A stretch of 64,000 bases of DNA, from the NCBI GenBank assembly GCA_903813345.2, contig CAIIXF020000007.1, positions 32,398,698-32,462,697 of the forward strand, written 5' to 3'. Shown piece by piece: positions 1 through 14,100 of this stretch. Made by a program: the position numbers and the translations under genes. The notes below the pieces were generated by a model that saw only the letters and a list, made by a program, of their open reading frames with translations, was not told the DNA's origin and made no database searches. Every line of letters starts with the position of its first letter. Positions within the stretch are counted from its first letter, which is position 1. The DNA is from Owenia fusiformis. Its lineage: Eukaryota > Annelida > Polychaeta > Sabellida > Oweniidae.

Positions 1-1898
1 CTAATATTGAACTAATAAATGGAGTGAGCATATTTTAGATCAACTTTGACTGCATGTTCAGATCACGTACTAGATGGATCTTTTCCTGCTAGTATCTCGT
101 CTACGTAACAAAGAATAAATTATTTAAAAATAATAATTTTACCAACAAAATTTATTTCATATAAATTAACATGACAAGCTTTGTATTGTGGTGTGTACAT
201 TGCACAGTTTACATTGATACTTTTCTAAATATGTACACTCCCTCTAAATTCGACAACCAGAATTTCCTCATTGAACTAGTGTTAAGAATGTTCGCATTTC
301 ATCTATAAAACGTGTTAAGACATAATATGGCTAGTAGAGGGAATGGAAATACATCGTATTGTCCAATGATCTGTAGTCCAATGAGGGAATTTGGGTTTTC
401 ACACTCAGAGTGTCTGTCACATATGCATTATGCTTCGTGAACACTTCAAAAAGCGGAAGATGCAGCAAAACCAACAGTCGTGATATTAAAAACGTGTCTA
501 AGACAAAAAATAAGTTGAACGATATACGTTTTATCGTATCAAGTTTTCAAGTTTTAAGATGTTTTAGCATTTTGATATCGTTTTAACATCTTTCTAAAAC
601 ATTTACAAGTAAATCTGTCCAAAATTTATCTTTGAAATTGTCAAAAATCATATAAAATAAGTGATTGAGAATTTAGAAGTTTAGAACTGTTATGTGTCAT
701 TTTAGATACACGTCTCTTGGTAAATTATAATTTGAATTTTCACATTGGCTCTCATCGAAGAACACGAGCATATGATATCACAATTTACCACTACGTAGTA
801 CTTACTATAAGCTAACATCTAATTCCGTCAACTAAGACTATATATAAGTATATTCAATTTATATAATAGATACATATACGTGTAATAAACAGTGTTTTAA
901 TAATATATACATTATTTGAAGTTGGTAATATAAAAAACGTAGCATCTTTACAGCCTCAGTTCATTCATTCGCGATCGAACCCAAATTATGAACAAGTGTG
1001 CCAAAAAGCGTCGTCGATTTTCCTCATTCTCACATTTAGTCTACTGCACAGACGAAATGCCTCGAATTGAGCATATTTTCCAATAAAGGTGCTTTATACT
1101 GTACACCTCTCAACACATTCACGAAATTAAGGCTACCGCCATAGCTGGCAGTGGAAGCATTTGCACATTTAATGAGATTCTGTACGAGTGAAAGATGGCT
1201 CACGTTGTATGTGTGACTTGGGGCAAAGTTGATTTGATTACAATCCAAAACGGACAAACGGAATAAAAAGGGATAGAGCGTATAAAATGTTAGAAACAAT
1301 CTTTACATAAGTTAAAATCAGATCTGTTGATCTTACAATTTTTCGAAATTTATTCTCAACTCGTCTGTATCCCCTCTCGTCCCTTCAAATATTAATCCAG
1401 AGTGCTATTTAATAAAGCTACATTTCATGATTGTTAATAGAAGCATTCAATAACATCGATAATGTGTCTACCTTTGTAACATCATAGGCTACTTTCCTAC
1501 TTGTAAAATTGTAATCAAAGACCCTTCTGTCTGTAAGCGGACTGCACAAAACATAAAGATATGCACAGTTTGTTTAATATAAAACAGCAGTATAAATATA
1601 ATTATATAAAATTGCCAATAATAAGTATATTGTTAGCAACAGCAACTATATCATGTGCCCTAATTGAATATAAAGATTGCGAAATATATAAGTTACATCG
1701 TGATATTTATATATATATACAATATTGTACACGTGTTTCTTACACACTCACTAGCTAGCACCATAAACAATATTATAGGCATATTTTAGAGGCATCCACC
1801 CAACTTTCATTTTGTCGCGGGTTAAATTTTTATTAAGTTGAAACATGGATTCATTTGATGATTTGGCATATCTACAGTTCACATCTGTTAGAATAAAT
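1..1898. other. 3' flank of the neurexin-like gene
   Basis: No coding region that I can support lies here. The stretch is A+T-rich, and the short open frames within it (for example 1036-1299 minus and 1561-1758 plus) show no domain, no codon bias and no splice context. The part next to 1899 should hold the 3' untranslated region of the neurexin-like gene. Confidence 0.5.
1829..1834 (-). promoter_or_regulatory. Likely poly(A) signal of the neurexin-like gene
   Basis: The minus strand reads AATAAA about 65 bases after the stop codon at 1899-1901. It is the closest canonical hexamer downstream of the stop. Another copy lies near 1351, so a longer 3' untranslated region is also possible. Confidence 0.4.
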
Positions 1899-2153
1899 CT
1901 ATTTACTAACTAGCCGGTGTTTTTCTTGTCTTGAATGCACGACTTGTAACATTATAAGTTTCCTCTGCGAATATTTATCACCGAGGGCTACAATTGTCTT
2001 ATTGTCGTTGCTAATTTTGACGCTAAACACATCAACTGCGGCGTGGTAGTTGCAGATCTCTTTTCCTGTTTTCAGCCGCCATAACCTGATAGATCCGTCC
2101 TGCGACCCAGATACGATAATCTCGTTGTCGGCAGAAATCGTCGTGCACCACAC
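1899..2153 (-). CDS. NRXN: Neurexin-like gene, exon 26: last WD40 blades and stop
   Basis: The exon starts in phase 0 after an acceptor at 2154-2155 and ends at TAG 1899-1901, giving 84 residues. It reads VWCTTISADNEIIVSGSQDG then IRLWRLKTGKEI, a textbook WD40 blade, followed by a last blade-like stretch (VFSVKISNDNKTIVAL). The protein ends RLVSK, which is not a PDZ-binding end such as the neurexin EYYV. Confidence 0.85.
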   Translation of the reverse strand: MWCTTISADNEIIVSGSQDGSIRLWRLKTGKEICNYHAAVDVFSVKISNDNKTIVALGDKYSQRKLIMLQVVHSRQEKHRLVSK

Positions 2154-5100
2154 CTGGAAAAGGATATTCTGTATGAAAACATAAACTGTATGTGTTATGC
2201 CAGATATGTGTATTCTACGATGTGACAGAGTAAAATCTAAATTCCAGTGCGAAACATGCGAAAAAATATAAAAACGCACGCCAGCGTTGTTACACTATCT
2301 TACCTCATCCTGATGGCCTACAAGGGTGTTTATCTGTTTCTCACGACGAAGATCCCATACTTTGATTGTACCATCTGATGAAGCAGACGCAAGGTACCTG
2401 CCGTCAACGGAAGCACACACAGCCTTCACTTCTCTGGTATGAGCTTCACTTATTGCGGTACTTCCTCTCATTAATGTACCAGGACCACATGGCGATAGTT
2501 GTCGTAAAGGTTTTCCAGTCTTCAGACTCCACACCACAAGTTCGCCAATCTTTGTTCCAGTTACTGCTTCATGGTTGCCTATGACGGCTGTGCATTGGGG
2601 ATCTGCTGCTAACGCTAATATCTTCGGTTCAATCACTTGATAATGCTCGAGGTCAAGGTCAAATACAACGAAATTTGCATTGCCGTCAAATGTATTGTTG
2701 AACCCTGCAATAGCGTAGCGATCATCACGAGATAACGCAAGATAGGAAATGGAATCAGCGAAGCCGATCGAGTCATCATATCTCATCTCCTTAAGAGGTT
2801 CATTACCCAAAAGGTCCCAGACCTTTATAACGGTGCTTTTTCCAAATTGTTCTGTGCGGCCAAAAACCATTCGCTCACCATCACTCATCAGGCACGTTGC
2901 AGAACAAAACTCGTCTGTTGGCATTTGCATAGGCAAACCAGTTTCAAAGTCCCATATCTTGGAAATAAGAAACGAAATTATACATTAAGCTTACTAGAAT
3001 CCGCAACTGTGACCAGCCAAGAACATATTTTCTCCTATAAATGAATTCCAAGACTATATGAGAGCTACGTTAAAATGCAACATGACAATGGAGTCATTGT
3101 ATTACCTGTAATCTTCTAGCTGGTACCTTGGAGTCAGCAATGATACCGTCTGACTCTACTTGGCCAACAAGAAGAGTGTCTTGACAACCCAGGTGGAGAT
3201 CAGTGGACCCTAATTCATCATCACCTTTCATAATACGCACAAGCTCGCCATTCTAAAACAAACATTAAGGTTCATGATCTAGTTTGGGACAAAATATATA
3301 CATTCCTCTCTAAGACTTACGGCTTTTGCGTCTGGATATTGGCTGTCCTATATCGTTTGAAACTTAATGTTACATATTTTGCTTGTACAACGATACATAT
3401 GTATAACCCTTTGATGTCCTTGGTCATTTTGTTTAGAAACATACCATAGAAAATAATGATGGTGAAATGTTGAAAATGCTTGGGACAAAGGAAAGGTATA
3501 CTCACTCGCATGTCAAATACTTGAGGAGGTCCAACACTGGATCCTGTCACAACTGTATTCCCAGATGCAGTAATTTTAAAAGTATCGACTTTAAGGCCTT
3601 CTCCCTCGGCCCACATTGGTATTGTTACCGGTATGTGGGTTACTGGGAAGCCAAGGAGTTCTGTGCGACTCATTGTTCCAACTCCACTAGCCATGGTCCC
3701 TGTATTTGCAGCATAGCTATTATTCTGTATATTTTGTGATTCATAAGATGCATTGTATGATGATGAGAGATAGTTGTTTGATTGTTGGTTTAATCTGTTA
3801 TCCATAGTAGCTGCCCTTGTATCGACATTAGACAGGTTGGATGACACCAAACTGTCGGAGACTGATGGTGCATAAGACGCTCCCATTGTGTTGTAGCCTC
3901 CAGCATTATAACCACCTCCTCCAATGATATTTGTTGTTGTTGTCTCCTCAACAGTAGTGGTAGTAGTGGCCAAGCCACCTCCATATCCTGCCCCTCCAGC
4001 AACCATACCAGGACTTCCACCTCCACCAACTAACAAGGTAGATTGAGCATCACTATAGCCTGCTGCTCTACCATCCACAACACTTGAACTGGTTTCGAAA
4101 CTTGAGGAGTTCAAATTAGATGTATCTGACATAAGAGCTGTTGTCTCAGTAGCATTAGCACCAGAACCACCGTCGTACATACTTATGGCAGCAGCTCTAC
4201 CCGCTCCAGCCCCGGCAGCAGCCCCAGCGCCTGCACCTCCTGTTACTGCGCTGGTTGAATTCATTGAAGTGAAATACTGATTGAAGGATGTAGTCGCAGT
4301 TCCTCCTCCTCCTGATATAATAGTTCCATTGGATGCCATAGCACCGCCTTTCACTCCAACACCAGCGCCAGCCCCTGCACTTGCCCCTGCGCCTGCTCCT
4401 GCTCCAGCCCCCGAACCTGCTCCACCATTGGCCTCAGCCTTAATGAGTGAGTAACCCGCACCTGCCCCAGCAGCTTTGGGTCCAGATATGGACATTGCAC
4501 CTCCTGCTCCTCCAGCTGCACCACCAGCTTTACCACACAAACACCATCCAGGTTTACATTTGTAGAAAGCCCAGATTAGTGTAGATGCAATCAATAATAT
4601 ACCACATATTACACCAGCAGCAACCCAAGCTCGAGGACCGATCCAGCCAGCGCCAGTTGCGCCTCCAGCTCCTGCTACAGCTGCACCAACTACAGGTCCA
4701 ACTCCCGCACCAACCATTCCTCCACCACCTCCACCACTTGGATGTAGTCCAACTTCTATTACTGTTCCATCTGGTGAACTCTTCCATCCAACACCAGCTC
4801 CACCAACACCCGGTCCGACTCCACCAACTGGTCCTACTCTGAAATCAAATGGGGTAGTCATATATATAATGTATTACAAGGTACTGTACCATATAAAGAT
4901 ATAACGAAGGGATAATTTGAATGTGAACTAATTCAATATCCTAAATAATACTTACGGTGGAGTTGGTTTTGGAAGGTGAAAGAGATGAGCAGCTTGGCGG
5001 ATATCTCCACTCATTAAAGTTTCACCTGCCACAGCCTTATCAAGAACACGGTATCCGTTATAATATACACCAGCAATAATTCCATTGAAGTAGTCGATGA

Positions 5101-8100
5101 TGTTACCATCGGCGTCCTTGTTTCCACCAACCTTCATTAAAGATACCCTGTCAAATCTTCTTTTTGCAGTTGCTATAAATAAGTTGAATAATTAACACAT
5201 ATCTGACGGCATTTGATTGGCTTTATGGTGAGTCTGGGTTATAATATGATAATGTTTTAATGATTGATGTGTTTCCGCATAAACGGGTGACATATATCGA
5301 CATGTGACTAAGCGGTTAAACATTGCCGTCAACAATCCGGCTACAAGGGTAAAAACAATCTGTCTTCAACAACACAATATTAGTAAGTAACCCAAAATCT
5401 TGAGTAGATGAATTGATTGTATTTTTGATATGAAATATAACCATCATAACTCTAACATATATGGAATGAGCTATTTGGAATATTCATCGTACATATAAAT
5501 ACTTCTACTTACAAGAATGTGTGAACACATTCGGAATATGGCTGTCAACGTGTAGGGTTGCGTTATTATTGGTCCTGACGAACCTAACCACATGGTAGTT
5601 ACCATCGTCAAACCTCTTCCTCCCTTCTACCAATCTATGCACTGTTCCATCAACATTGTATTCCAGAACTATCTTTCCATTATCCTGATACATAAATAAA
5701 TATTAGCAGGATGACTGTCACGCAGATCTTATATGTTTATTAGCTTTGCGGCATTTTTTAACAAAAGAAACAGTTTCATGTATTTAGAGCTCAAGAATAT
5801 TTTCAGATAAACCCTAGTTAAGCTGTTTCCTCCTGTTGATTTAGCACTCGTTTTGATACGTTTAAATGTTAAAACACATATTCCTACATACATTTTCACC
5901 TGTTGAGCACTTCACATTTTCCAACATTACCGTTTACTTATTAATGAAGGATCTAGCAGGGGTCCATTAAAATTAAAGAATATTAAATCTTGATTTTTTT
6001 AAGCTTACAACTTATCTACCAATGAATTGTTCGTTTGAAAGGCAATATAATATATTTAATTTATTTGTTTAATTGGAAATGATACCCTCTGTCCGTCTAT
6101 ATTTTTGGTTCAATTTTAAAAAAATAATGAACACATTTATTTCACCTCCATTGTACACCTATGTTGTTCTTCAGAATTTGCCAAGTAAGAGAATACTACA
6201 TTAGTATTTATTTAATGTGAAATCCATGTTTTTTAATTATCTTTCTAATTGGTGTTCCCCAGGGTTGCATTAATTGCCATGCATATTTTGATTAATTATC
6301 TTGTGATTTTTTGATTCATGGTCTAAATGGCAATAAAAGTTGAATCTATGAACATACATGAATGTACAGATCCGTCGGATGGGGGACAGGAGGGGGTGGT
6401 GTTGGGTGCGATTTGGGACCCCTTGGGACCCCCCACTGAAATTGAAATGGAAAATTTTCATTATTTTTTCTAATTGACTCAAACACTTTGGAAGTGCATA
6501 GAAATCACTGAATAACATTGTACCTTTGTACCATCTTACTGGAAAACAGTAGGATTAAATAGTTTTTGATTTTTATTGTCTCAAACACAAAAAGTGTCAA
6601 GAAATCATCAAATAGTACCCCTCTCCAAACAATTGAAAAATAACAATTCTGGATTTTATTCTATTGTAACTAAAACTTAGAGTCATCATAAATAAGGTTT
6701 AAATCCAATATATGTAATTTCGAATTTTTGAAATCATAGAATCATGTTAAGTCAATGAAGAAAAATTAAAAATAAAAGATGTGAACTTTGCAAAGCTTCA
6801 GAAAGCAGTGTTTAATAAGTTATACCACCCACTGTGAGCGTGAAGTCCATTATGATCTTATTTTTCAGTTGAAATTGTATAAAATGTTCTCGATGTCAAA
6901 GAGTTTATGAAATGTTTACTTATTTACTATCTATTAAAAAGAAATATTCAAATTCAAAGAATTATTTAAAAAACGACCCATGCGTAATTACAAATTAATG
7001 ATAAACGGTAATGTTGCGTGATGCTCAACAAGTAATACTATGTTCAGTGATATTAAATCTACCAATACATTCTATTTAAAACAGTGCTGCTTTAATAGGA
7101 GGAAGTTATCAAAATTTTGTCAATTCCTATGGTGTATTTCAGAAATCGTTTAGGAAAAATGGTTTCTAACTAAAATATACAAGATGTTTCCTAATTGTAT
7201 GTATTTGTTATATGCATACCAGCTTTGCGATAATATATTCCCCCTTGTTCTTGCTGCTTTCGACCCGAATGAGAGTACCAGTTGGGTACCATGTCATGAA
7301 CCCAAATGCCAATTTGTCAATGTCATAATTACTTGGCGGCCTGAGATCGTGGACAATTATTCCTGGACCTTCGCCATTATCAAATCCATAACGGAATCCA
7401 TTGGCCTCTATAATGCAATGATAAAGTATGTCATTGGAAAAATCGTGAACAACGTCATAAATCAAGTAACATAAAATAGCTATTTATATTCTAATACATA
7501 TCAAAATATACTTCGCTTTCACAACTATTCAATTTGGGTATATAAACAAATATTCAACTTTACCTGTTTTACAAGTCTTGCCAACATAAGATGTCATGTT
7601 GCAGTCACAGTAGTAGGAGTCAAAGCCAGTGCTGACACAAATGCCACCATTCTGGCACAACTCAGGGTGGCACACAGTGAGTGCATCGGTACATCCCTTC
7701 TGTACATCATTTCGTTTCACAAGCGAATCCAGCATCAGGTTGGGTAGTCTTCCATTTAGATCAACAGACGACATACAGCCCATATAGCCTCGTTTTGATG
7801 CTTTAGAAGACAACAGACTAGGAAGATCTTTAAATGTGTCTTCAGGTACACCCCCAAGATATAATCTACCTCCCAGGTCAAATCTTGGTTGACCAAAAAT
7901 TTGGGTTATTTGATCATCCACTTTAAGATAATGTACATTTCCCGATCCTTGGCTAGACAATTTGACAAAATGCCAGTTGTTATCATCCAGGTTTCTAATA
8001 TTTGCTGTATACAACGATGGTGTGTTTTCAGTGTTGAATGCATAATGTAATAGACCATTTACTAGCTCCAATGCAATGAAATCGGTGTTGCCATTTCTAC

Positions 8101-11100
8101 CTCCATTGTAGAGTAGGAGACCATTCTTGACCTTAGTCTTAAAAGCAAATGATATTCCCATGTTGCTTGGGTCACCAAGGTCCAACGAGGGTAGAGCAGC
8201 AAACGCTGGGGGTCCTAAGAAGGTAACTGGATGGAACACATCTGAAATGGAATAAGGAACAAATATTTTATTCTGTTCTGTCAAGATCTTCACTGATTTT
8301 TGGTTGACTTTACTTGTATTACCATGAATTGTGTGATTTATTCTCTAGAAATATTCGAAAATCTTTGCCAGCAGGGGTATAAAAGTAAACTGGACGAACT
8401 CAGCCTGTGGATTATGGTTTCTTATTTCCTAGTAGCATATAGGATACACATAGATCAGAGATTCGGAATATAGAATTCATAATATATAAACAAGATGTAA
8501 ACGTCATCACAATGTAAACTGTACACCCGACCCAGCTAAAATACAATAACTCGATCCTTGAATTTCTTTTGATCATTACTTTTTAAACGTGTTTACTCAA
8601 ACAATTTTATAATTTTTACAAAATACTTTCCCATTTCATACATATGTCTAAATGATTCCTAATTCCTGCTACATTTAGTGCAATGTGTGCTTTTCTACAT
8701 TCGGAAATATTTCAAAACTTGTTTTATAACACAAGATCGCTGTTACCTCCACATCCAGAAACAACGGGTCCAAATATCTGTTTAGCATCTGGAATTGGAT
8801 CTGGTATTTGTCCACCCAAGTCTATTGAGGCCAAACATCCCATGAATCCACTATCAGATTGCACGTTAGATGGTAAATTACTGTACGAATCCTCAGGCAC
8901 ACCTCCGAGGTACATATCACTCTGGATATCAAACAAATTGCTACCCGCTCTACAGTTCACCTGAGTAGGGGAGTTATCGATGAGGAACACATAGTTAGTT
9001 TGTGATGGACGATTAATAACCATAAAATGCCATTTGTTATCGTCCAATTTTCTGCCCGTATTTGCTGGAACTGTAATTGGGGCATATCCATTGTGAAAGG
9101 AGTAGTACACATAGCCACCCTTCATTTCAACTGCCATGAAACTTGAACTACCCGACTGCCTTGAACGACGTCCGTCCTCTGATGACTGACGCCTGCTTCT
9201 GTTGGTTCCAGAAGGTGCGGGACCGTTGTATATCATTAAACCATCGGGCTCCATTGTCTTGAAAGCTATTGCCACATTACCAGGTTGTGGCTGACTGAAT
9301 TCCTGCGTTTCCAATGAGAGATATGCTCCTTGCTCCTTGAAGGAGACGGGTCTGAATAAATCTGAAATAATGTTTCAAAACAAAATATGATGATTTTGAA
9401 AATATAAGACAATGTGAATCAGACTCTGAATGAGGAATTGAACACTACCAAGTCTTAAAAGGTACACACAAGGTATTGCTGATTGCTCTCGGAAGTCTGG
9501 AACAAGTACTTACCATTGCACCCGTCCGTGATATCAGCCGATTTGAATGTTGCTTCTCTTATAAGATCTGGCTTTCTACCATTGACATCAACAGAACCGA
9601 GACACCCTTTGAATCCCTGGACAGAAGTGACACTCCTTGATAGATCATCATACATAGCCAACGGGACACCTCCAAGATAAACGACCTTGTCTAAATTGAA
9701 ACCATTTCCTCCACGTTTGCCTTGGACTCGCGACGATCGACCATCAAGTGTTACCAGGTGTTCATTTCTATTTGGTCTAGAGATGCTAACAAAGTGCCAC
9801 TCGTTGTCATCCAGGGTTTGTGCAGTGGCTATTGTCTTTGAAATAGCACCGTTTCCCTCATCAAAGTGGTATTCCAAGAAGCCATTCACAAGCTCGACTG
9901 CCACGAAGTCAGCTCCGGGTCCCCCATTGTACATTATTAGGCCGTCTGGTTCCATTGTTTTGAACATGAATGAGACTTCAGCCCTTGGTTGGCGATTAAA
10001 GTCAAAGCCATCAAGGGTAAGATGCGATTCTTGTGAGGGAAAAGTGATTGCTCTTACTACTGATGGAGCTTCGGTTGATGTGGGATCAGTTGGACCTGTG
10101 TCCGTTGGTAAAACAACTACAACTCCTGCAATACAAACAGGTATATCATTAACAATATCTTTCACAAAAAAGTACTAAACAAATAATAGACAAAAAAGTA
10201 ATAAACAAATAGCTTACATACAGGGTGTCCAAAAAAAACAGGACCGTAAGAAAGTTGAATTACTCGGTCAATTTTGCATATTTTGCCTTAAAATTTTAGA
10301 ATTATTTAGTTCATTCATTGTGAATTTTGTTCTGAAGGTTTGATGATAATCTGTTTATTGTGTCAAAAACTGCAGTACTTTACAAAACATGCTTAAAGTG
10401 GGCACTTCTCTCTATGCACAAACAAATCCTGCGAACAAAGTTGTTAATGACCCTGACCTATACACATTAATGTGGATAGTAAATATTGGGGTAGTTATTG
10501 CCCTCTTAAGATTGTTAGGGGCCTGTCAGTATACACATTGGCTTTGAGAAATCCTCAAAGATGAAAATTTGGGGGATTTAGATCTGGCTAATGAGCTGCC
10601 CATATGGTTTGCGTTCTGCAACTGATGAGCTGACCCCCAAAGCATTGCCTAAACCATTTCAGCATATCATTTGCAGTGTTGGGGTGGTAATGGCTTGTTG
10701 AAACCACTGCTTAATTATCTCCTTGCAAGGGATGCTGTAGCACTTCATCAGGAGGATGTAAGGCCCAGTAGCAATTGTTCTTGGAACAAACTTGTCCATT
10801 CAGAAAGACATGTGTGTAGGAGGATCATCAACAACTTTGTTCGCGGGAGTGAATTGTGCATAGAGAGGAGAGGTGCACATTTGGGGCATGTTTTGTAAGG
10901 AGCTATAGTTTTTGACTCAATAGGTAGATTATTATCAAAATTTCAAGGCAAAATATGTAAAATTGACTGAGTTATTCAACATTAAACATACAAAAAGCTC
11001 GACAAATGTTATAAACAAACATTATACTCACTTCTGCAACCATTTTCAACGCTCCCTTGTTTCCTAATGGCGTCATTAATAATGTCTGGCCGTCGTCCAT

Positions 11101-14100
11101 TGAAATCAACTGATGCAATGCATCCTGTTATTCCACTTGAAGATTGAACGCTACTGGAAAGACCACTTATAACACGAGAAGATCCTCCACCAATGAAGAG
11201 ATTCCCATTCAGTCGTATAGGGTTTCTGTTTTTGGCACTAACGTAACCTGAATTATCATCTACTATTAAGATATGCTGTAATTCATTAGGTCTGTATATT
11301 CTAACATGGTGCCATTCATTATCATTGATAGGTGCAGGTGTATTCGCTCTCACAGAGACAGGTCCATCTCCGTTGTCAAATCGATAAACTACATGGCCGT
11401 CTACAAGTTCAACAACAAAGAAATTGTCTCCGACGCCACCGTTATACAGTATTACTCCATCTCTATCGTCAGTTTTGATGGAGAATGAGATATCCGTTTC
11501 AGCAGATCTCGTCATATCCAACCCTGGGACCGTAACATACGAATCTGCAGTTCCAAATGTGACCGGACGGATGATCTCTGGCTGTAGAGGATCTATAAAA
11601 TGATATATTATAGTTAAACAGGAAAACAAGTTCATCTCATCCAACGAATCAGTGAAATCAACAACAACAACAAAAACATTCAAGCAGAATACAAACACTA
11701 TATTTTGGTATGGACACTTGATTGTTGAATGTTGATAAATGATAGTGAAAATAGTAATATGCATTATTTACCCCCGCATCTATCTTCAATTCGTCCACTC
11801 TTTGTGATGGCATCTGTTCGCAGATTTCTCGGCTGATTATTCAAGAAGGTGCTTGCTACGCAACCCTTGTAGCCCTCTCGAGATATAATCTCTCTGTTCA
11901 GACTGTTGTACATGTTGGACGATAGCCCACCTATGAAGATTGTATCAGATGTAGTAAGGTCTATGGGCTCATTACTCTGACGTATCGTTCCTTTGTTGTT
12001 TGTTTCGTCCACTTGAAGGTTATGTGTTCTTGCATTCGGCCTTGTTACTCTTACATAATGCCACCGGTTGTCATCAAGCCTGTATACGGGTTTCCCCTCG
12101 ATAGAAATAGGGCCATATCCATTATTAACTCTATAGAATAGTTTACCATCTACTAATTCTATCACAACAAAATCAGTTCCAGTTTGACTGCCCTGGTAGA
12201 AGAGTATTCCATCTGGCTCCCGCGTTCGGAAATTGAATGCAATGTCAGTATCCTCGGGTCTTGTGAGGTCTATACCTCGGAGGGTCACATGAGCCGGTTT
12301 GGTGTCAAAGGTCACTGGGTTTGTGATGATGACTGGTTTGGGTTCAGAGGTTGGTGCTATTGTAGGTTGTGTTCCCGGGTCTACATTGATATGGTGATTA
12401 ACATAAATGTTCTGCATACCACCATACCAGTTTGTACTTAATCGATCTTTTGGAAATGAAGCCACATAAATTGTGTCAATATCGAGACAGAAATCTTGGC
12501 CATCCAGGTATCCTAAAAGTAAAGTTATATCCTTTCAGTTTCCTCACCAATTAATTTGGTTATTACTGCTAGTATTTCACGTCCAATTCAATTAAAGATA
12601 TTGATAATAATATTCCGTTTAGATTACTGTTTCTATACCTGATTTGAGGTACCGTCTAGAGTCTACCCAAGCCTCCATGTAGTTCACGCGTCGTCGAATA
12701 CCTAAGGTATGCCAGTTATTGTCATTCCAAGCCCTTCTCCCGAGAGTCCACTCCTTTCAAATATAAAAATTGACTAATTAAATTGGTGAATAGTTAAACA
12801 ACCAAAATAACTGTTCAGATAGCAATAATGGTACAGGTACATGAACAATTCAGGTAGTTGCGAATATTTAGAGAAGTTTAAGTATGATGTCAACGATATA
12901 TCATTTGCAACTTCCTCATGTTTTGATTCTCTTTGATTTACTATGTCAACAAAGTCCTGAATATTAAAGTTCACGTCATACTCACCAATGGTCTTGTGCC
13001 AAGATTGGTAGAAACAACTATACTACCATCAACAAGAGCTGCTTTGATATAAGCTGGCGAGGCATCTCCTTCTGTTATAAAGAGACTTCCATCGGGCCTG
13101 GAGGTCTTAAACCGAAGTGTAATGTCATTAACGTCCACGCATCGTGAGTCAGGGAATGGATATCTTATGTAGTTGACCCCATCGAAGTTATTTATTTTTC
13201 CAACTAAAATTACAAACGAACCGGCTATTTAGTCATACATGAATTTTTACTATACATAAATCTTATATTTACAAATACAAGTATATCGTAACGTTTTTGG
13301 ATAAGTTATATGAATAGCTTATGCAATAAGGTACGTATCTTCATTTAAACAGGAACTTCGAGACAGTCCAAGATTTGATGGCTAAATTCGAAATGTATAG
13401 CAGATACCAACTTACAGTTTTGACAAAGTGGCCCATAGAATTGTGTTCCATAGCAGTCACATTCATATTGATTCCATCTATTTATACATCTTCCATTCGC
13501 ACATGGTGATCTTTCACAAGGGTTAGGCATGGTTCTACAGCTAGTCGTTATGTGCACCATACCTTGATCTCTAGCATACGATCCTAGATCAACTTCAGTT
13601 ACCTGGTTATTTATTCTCAAGTCATCAATACAACCTACAAATCCATCTTTTGACCATAATTGCCACGGGCGTTTGATTCGATCTTGTATACCTCCCAGAT
13701 AGAATTGTGTCCCGAGATGAAGGTCGACTTTAGATCCCTGAATGTTAACACGCTTTCTGTCTCTATCTAGTGTGAGGTCAACAACCCTTTCATCGCGGCT
13801 TACGTGGAATGTGTGCCAACGACCATCATCAACTTGTATGTCAGATACCAACGTCCTGTTAGCGCCATCGCCCAAGTCAATGAGGAAGTATAACTTCCCA
13901 TCGTAAAGTTCGGCAGCTACAAAGTCAGAAACCCCTGGACTTCCGCCATTAAAGAACAGTACACCTTGTGGATCAGTTGTACGGAATTTGAACGATATAT
14001 CACCCTTTTTGAGTGCATCCCATCTATTCAAACGGATAAAATCCTGATTTCTCAGGATAGTGACTGGAGGATTTTCAGGGGCTGGGGTAGGGGTAGTGGT

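Noticed and set aside
1899-3252. The WD40 exons as a separate gene, for example a NACHT-WD type protein
   Set aside because: The first blade begins in the same open exon as the transmembrane segment, and phases at all three following junctions are 0-0 with blade continuity.
3790-4842. Long open frames in other frames across exon 23 (3790-4029, 4351-4536, 4554-4787, 4585-4842)
   Set aside because: They arise from the repetitive Gly/Ala codons of the real exon and encode Gln/Leu- or Trp/Ser-rich nonsense.
9687-10178. Plus-strand open frame of 163 codons
   Set aside because: It is the antisense shadow of LNS5 copy 3, whose minus-strand frame has clear domain motifs.
10671-10898. Plus-strand 75-codon frame as a host gene
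   Set aside because: Its C-terminal part matches a transposase end and it lies inside an evident inverted-repeat element.
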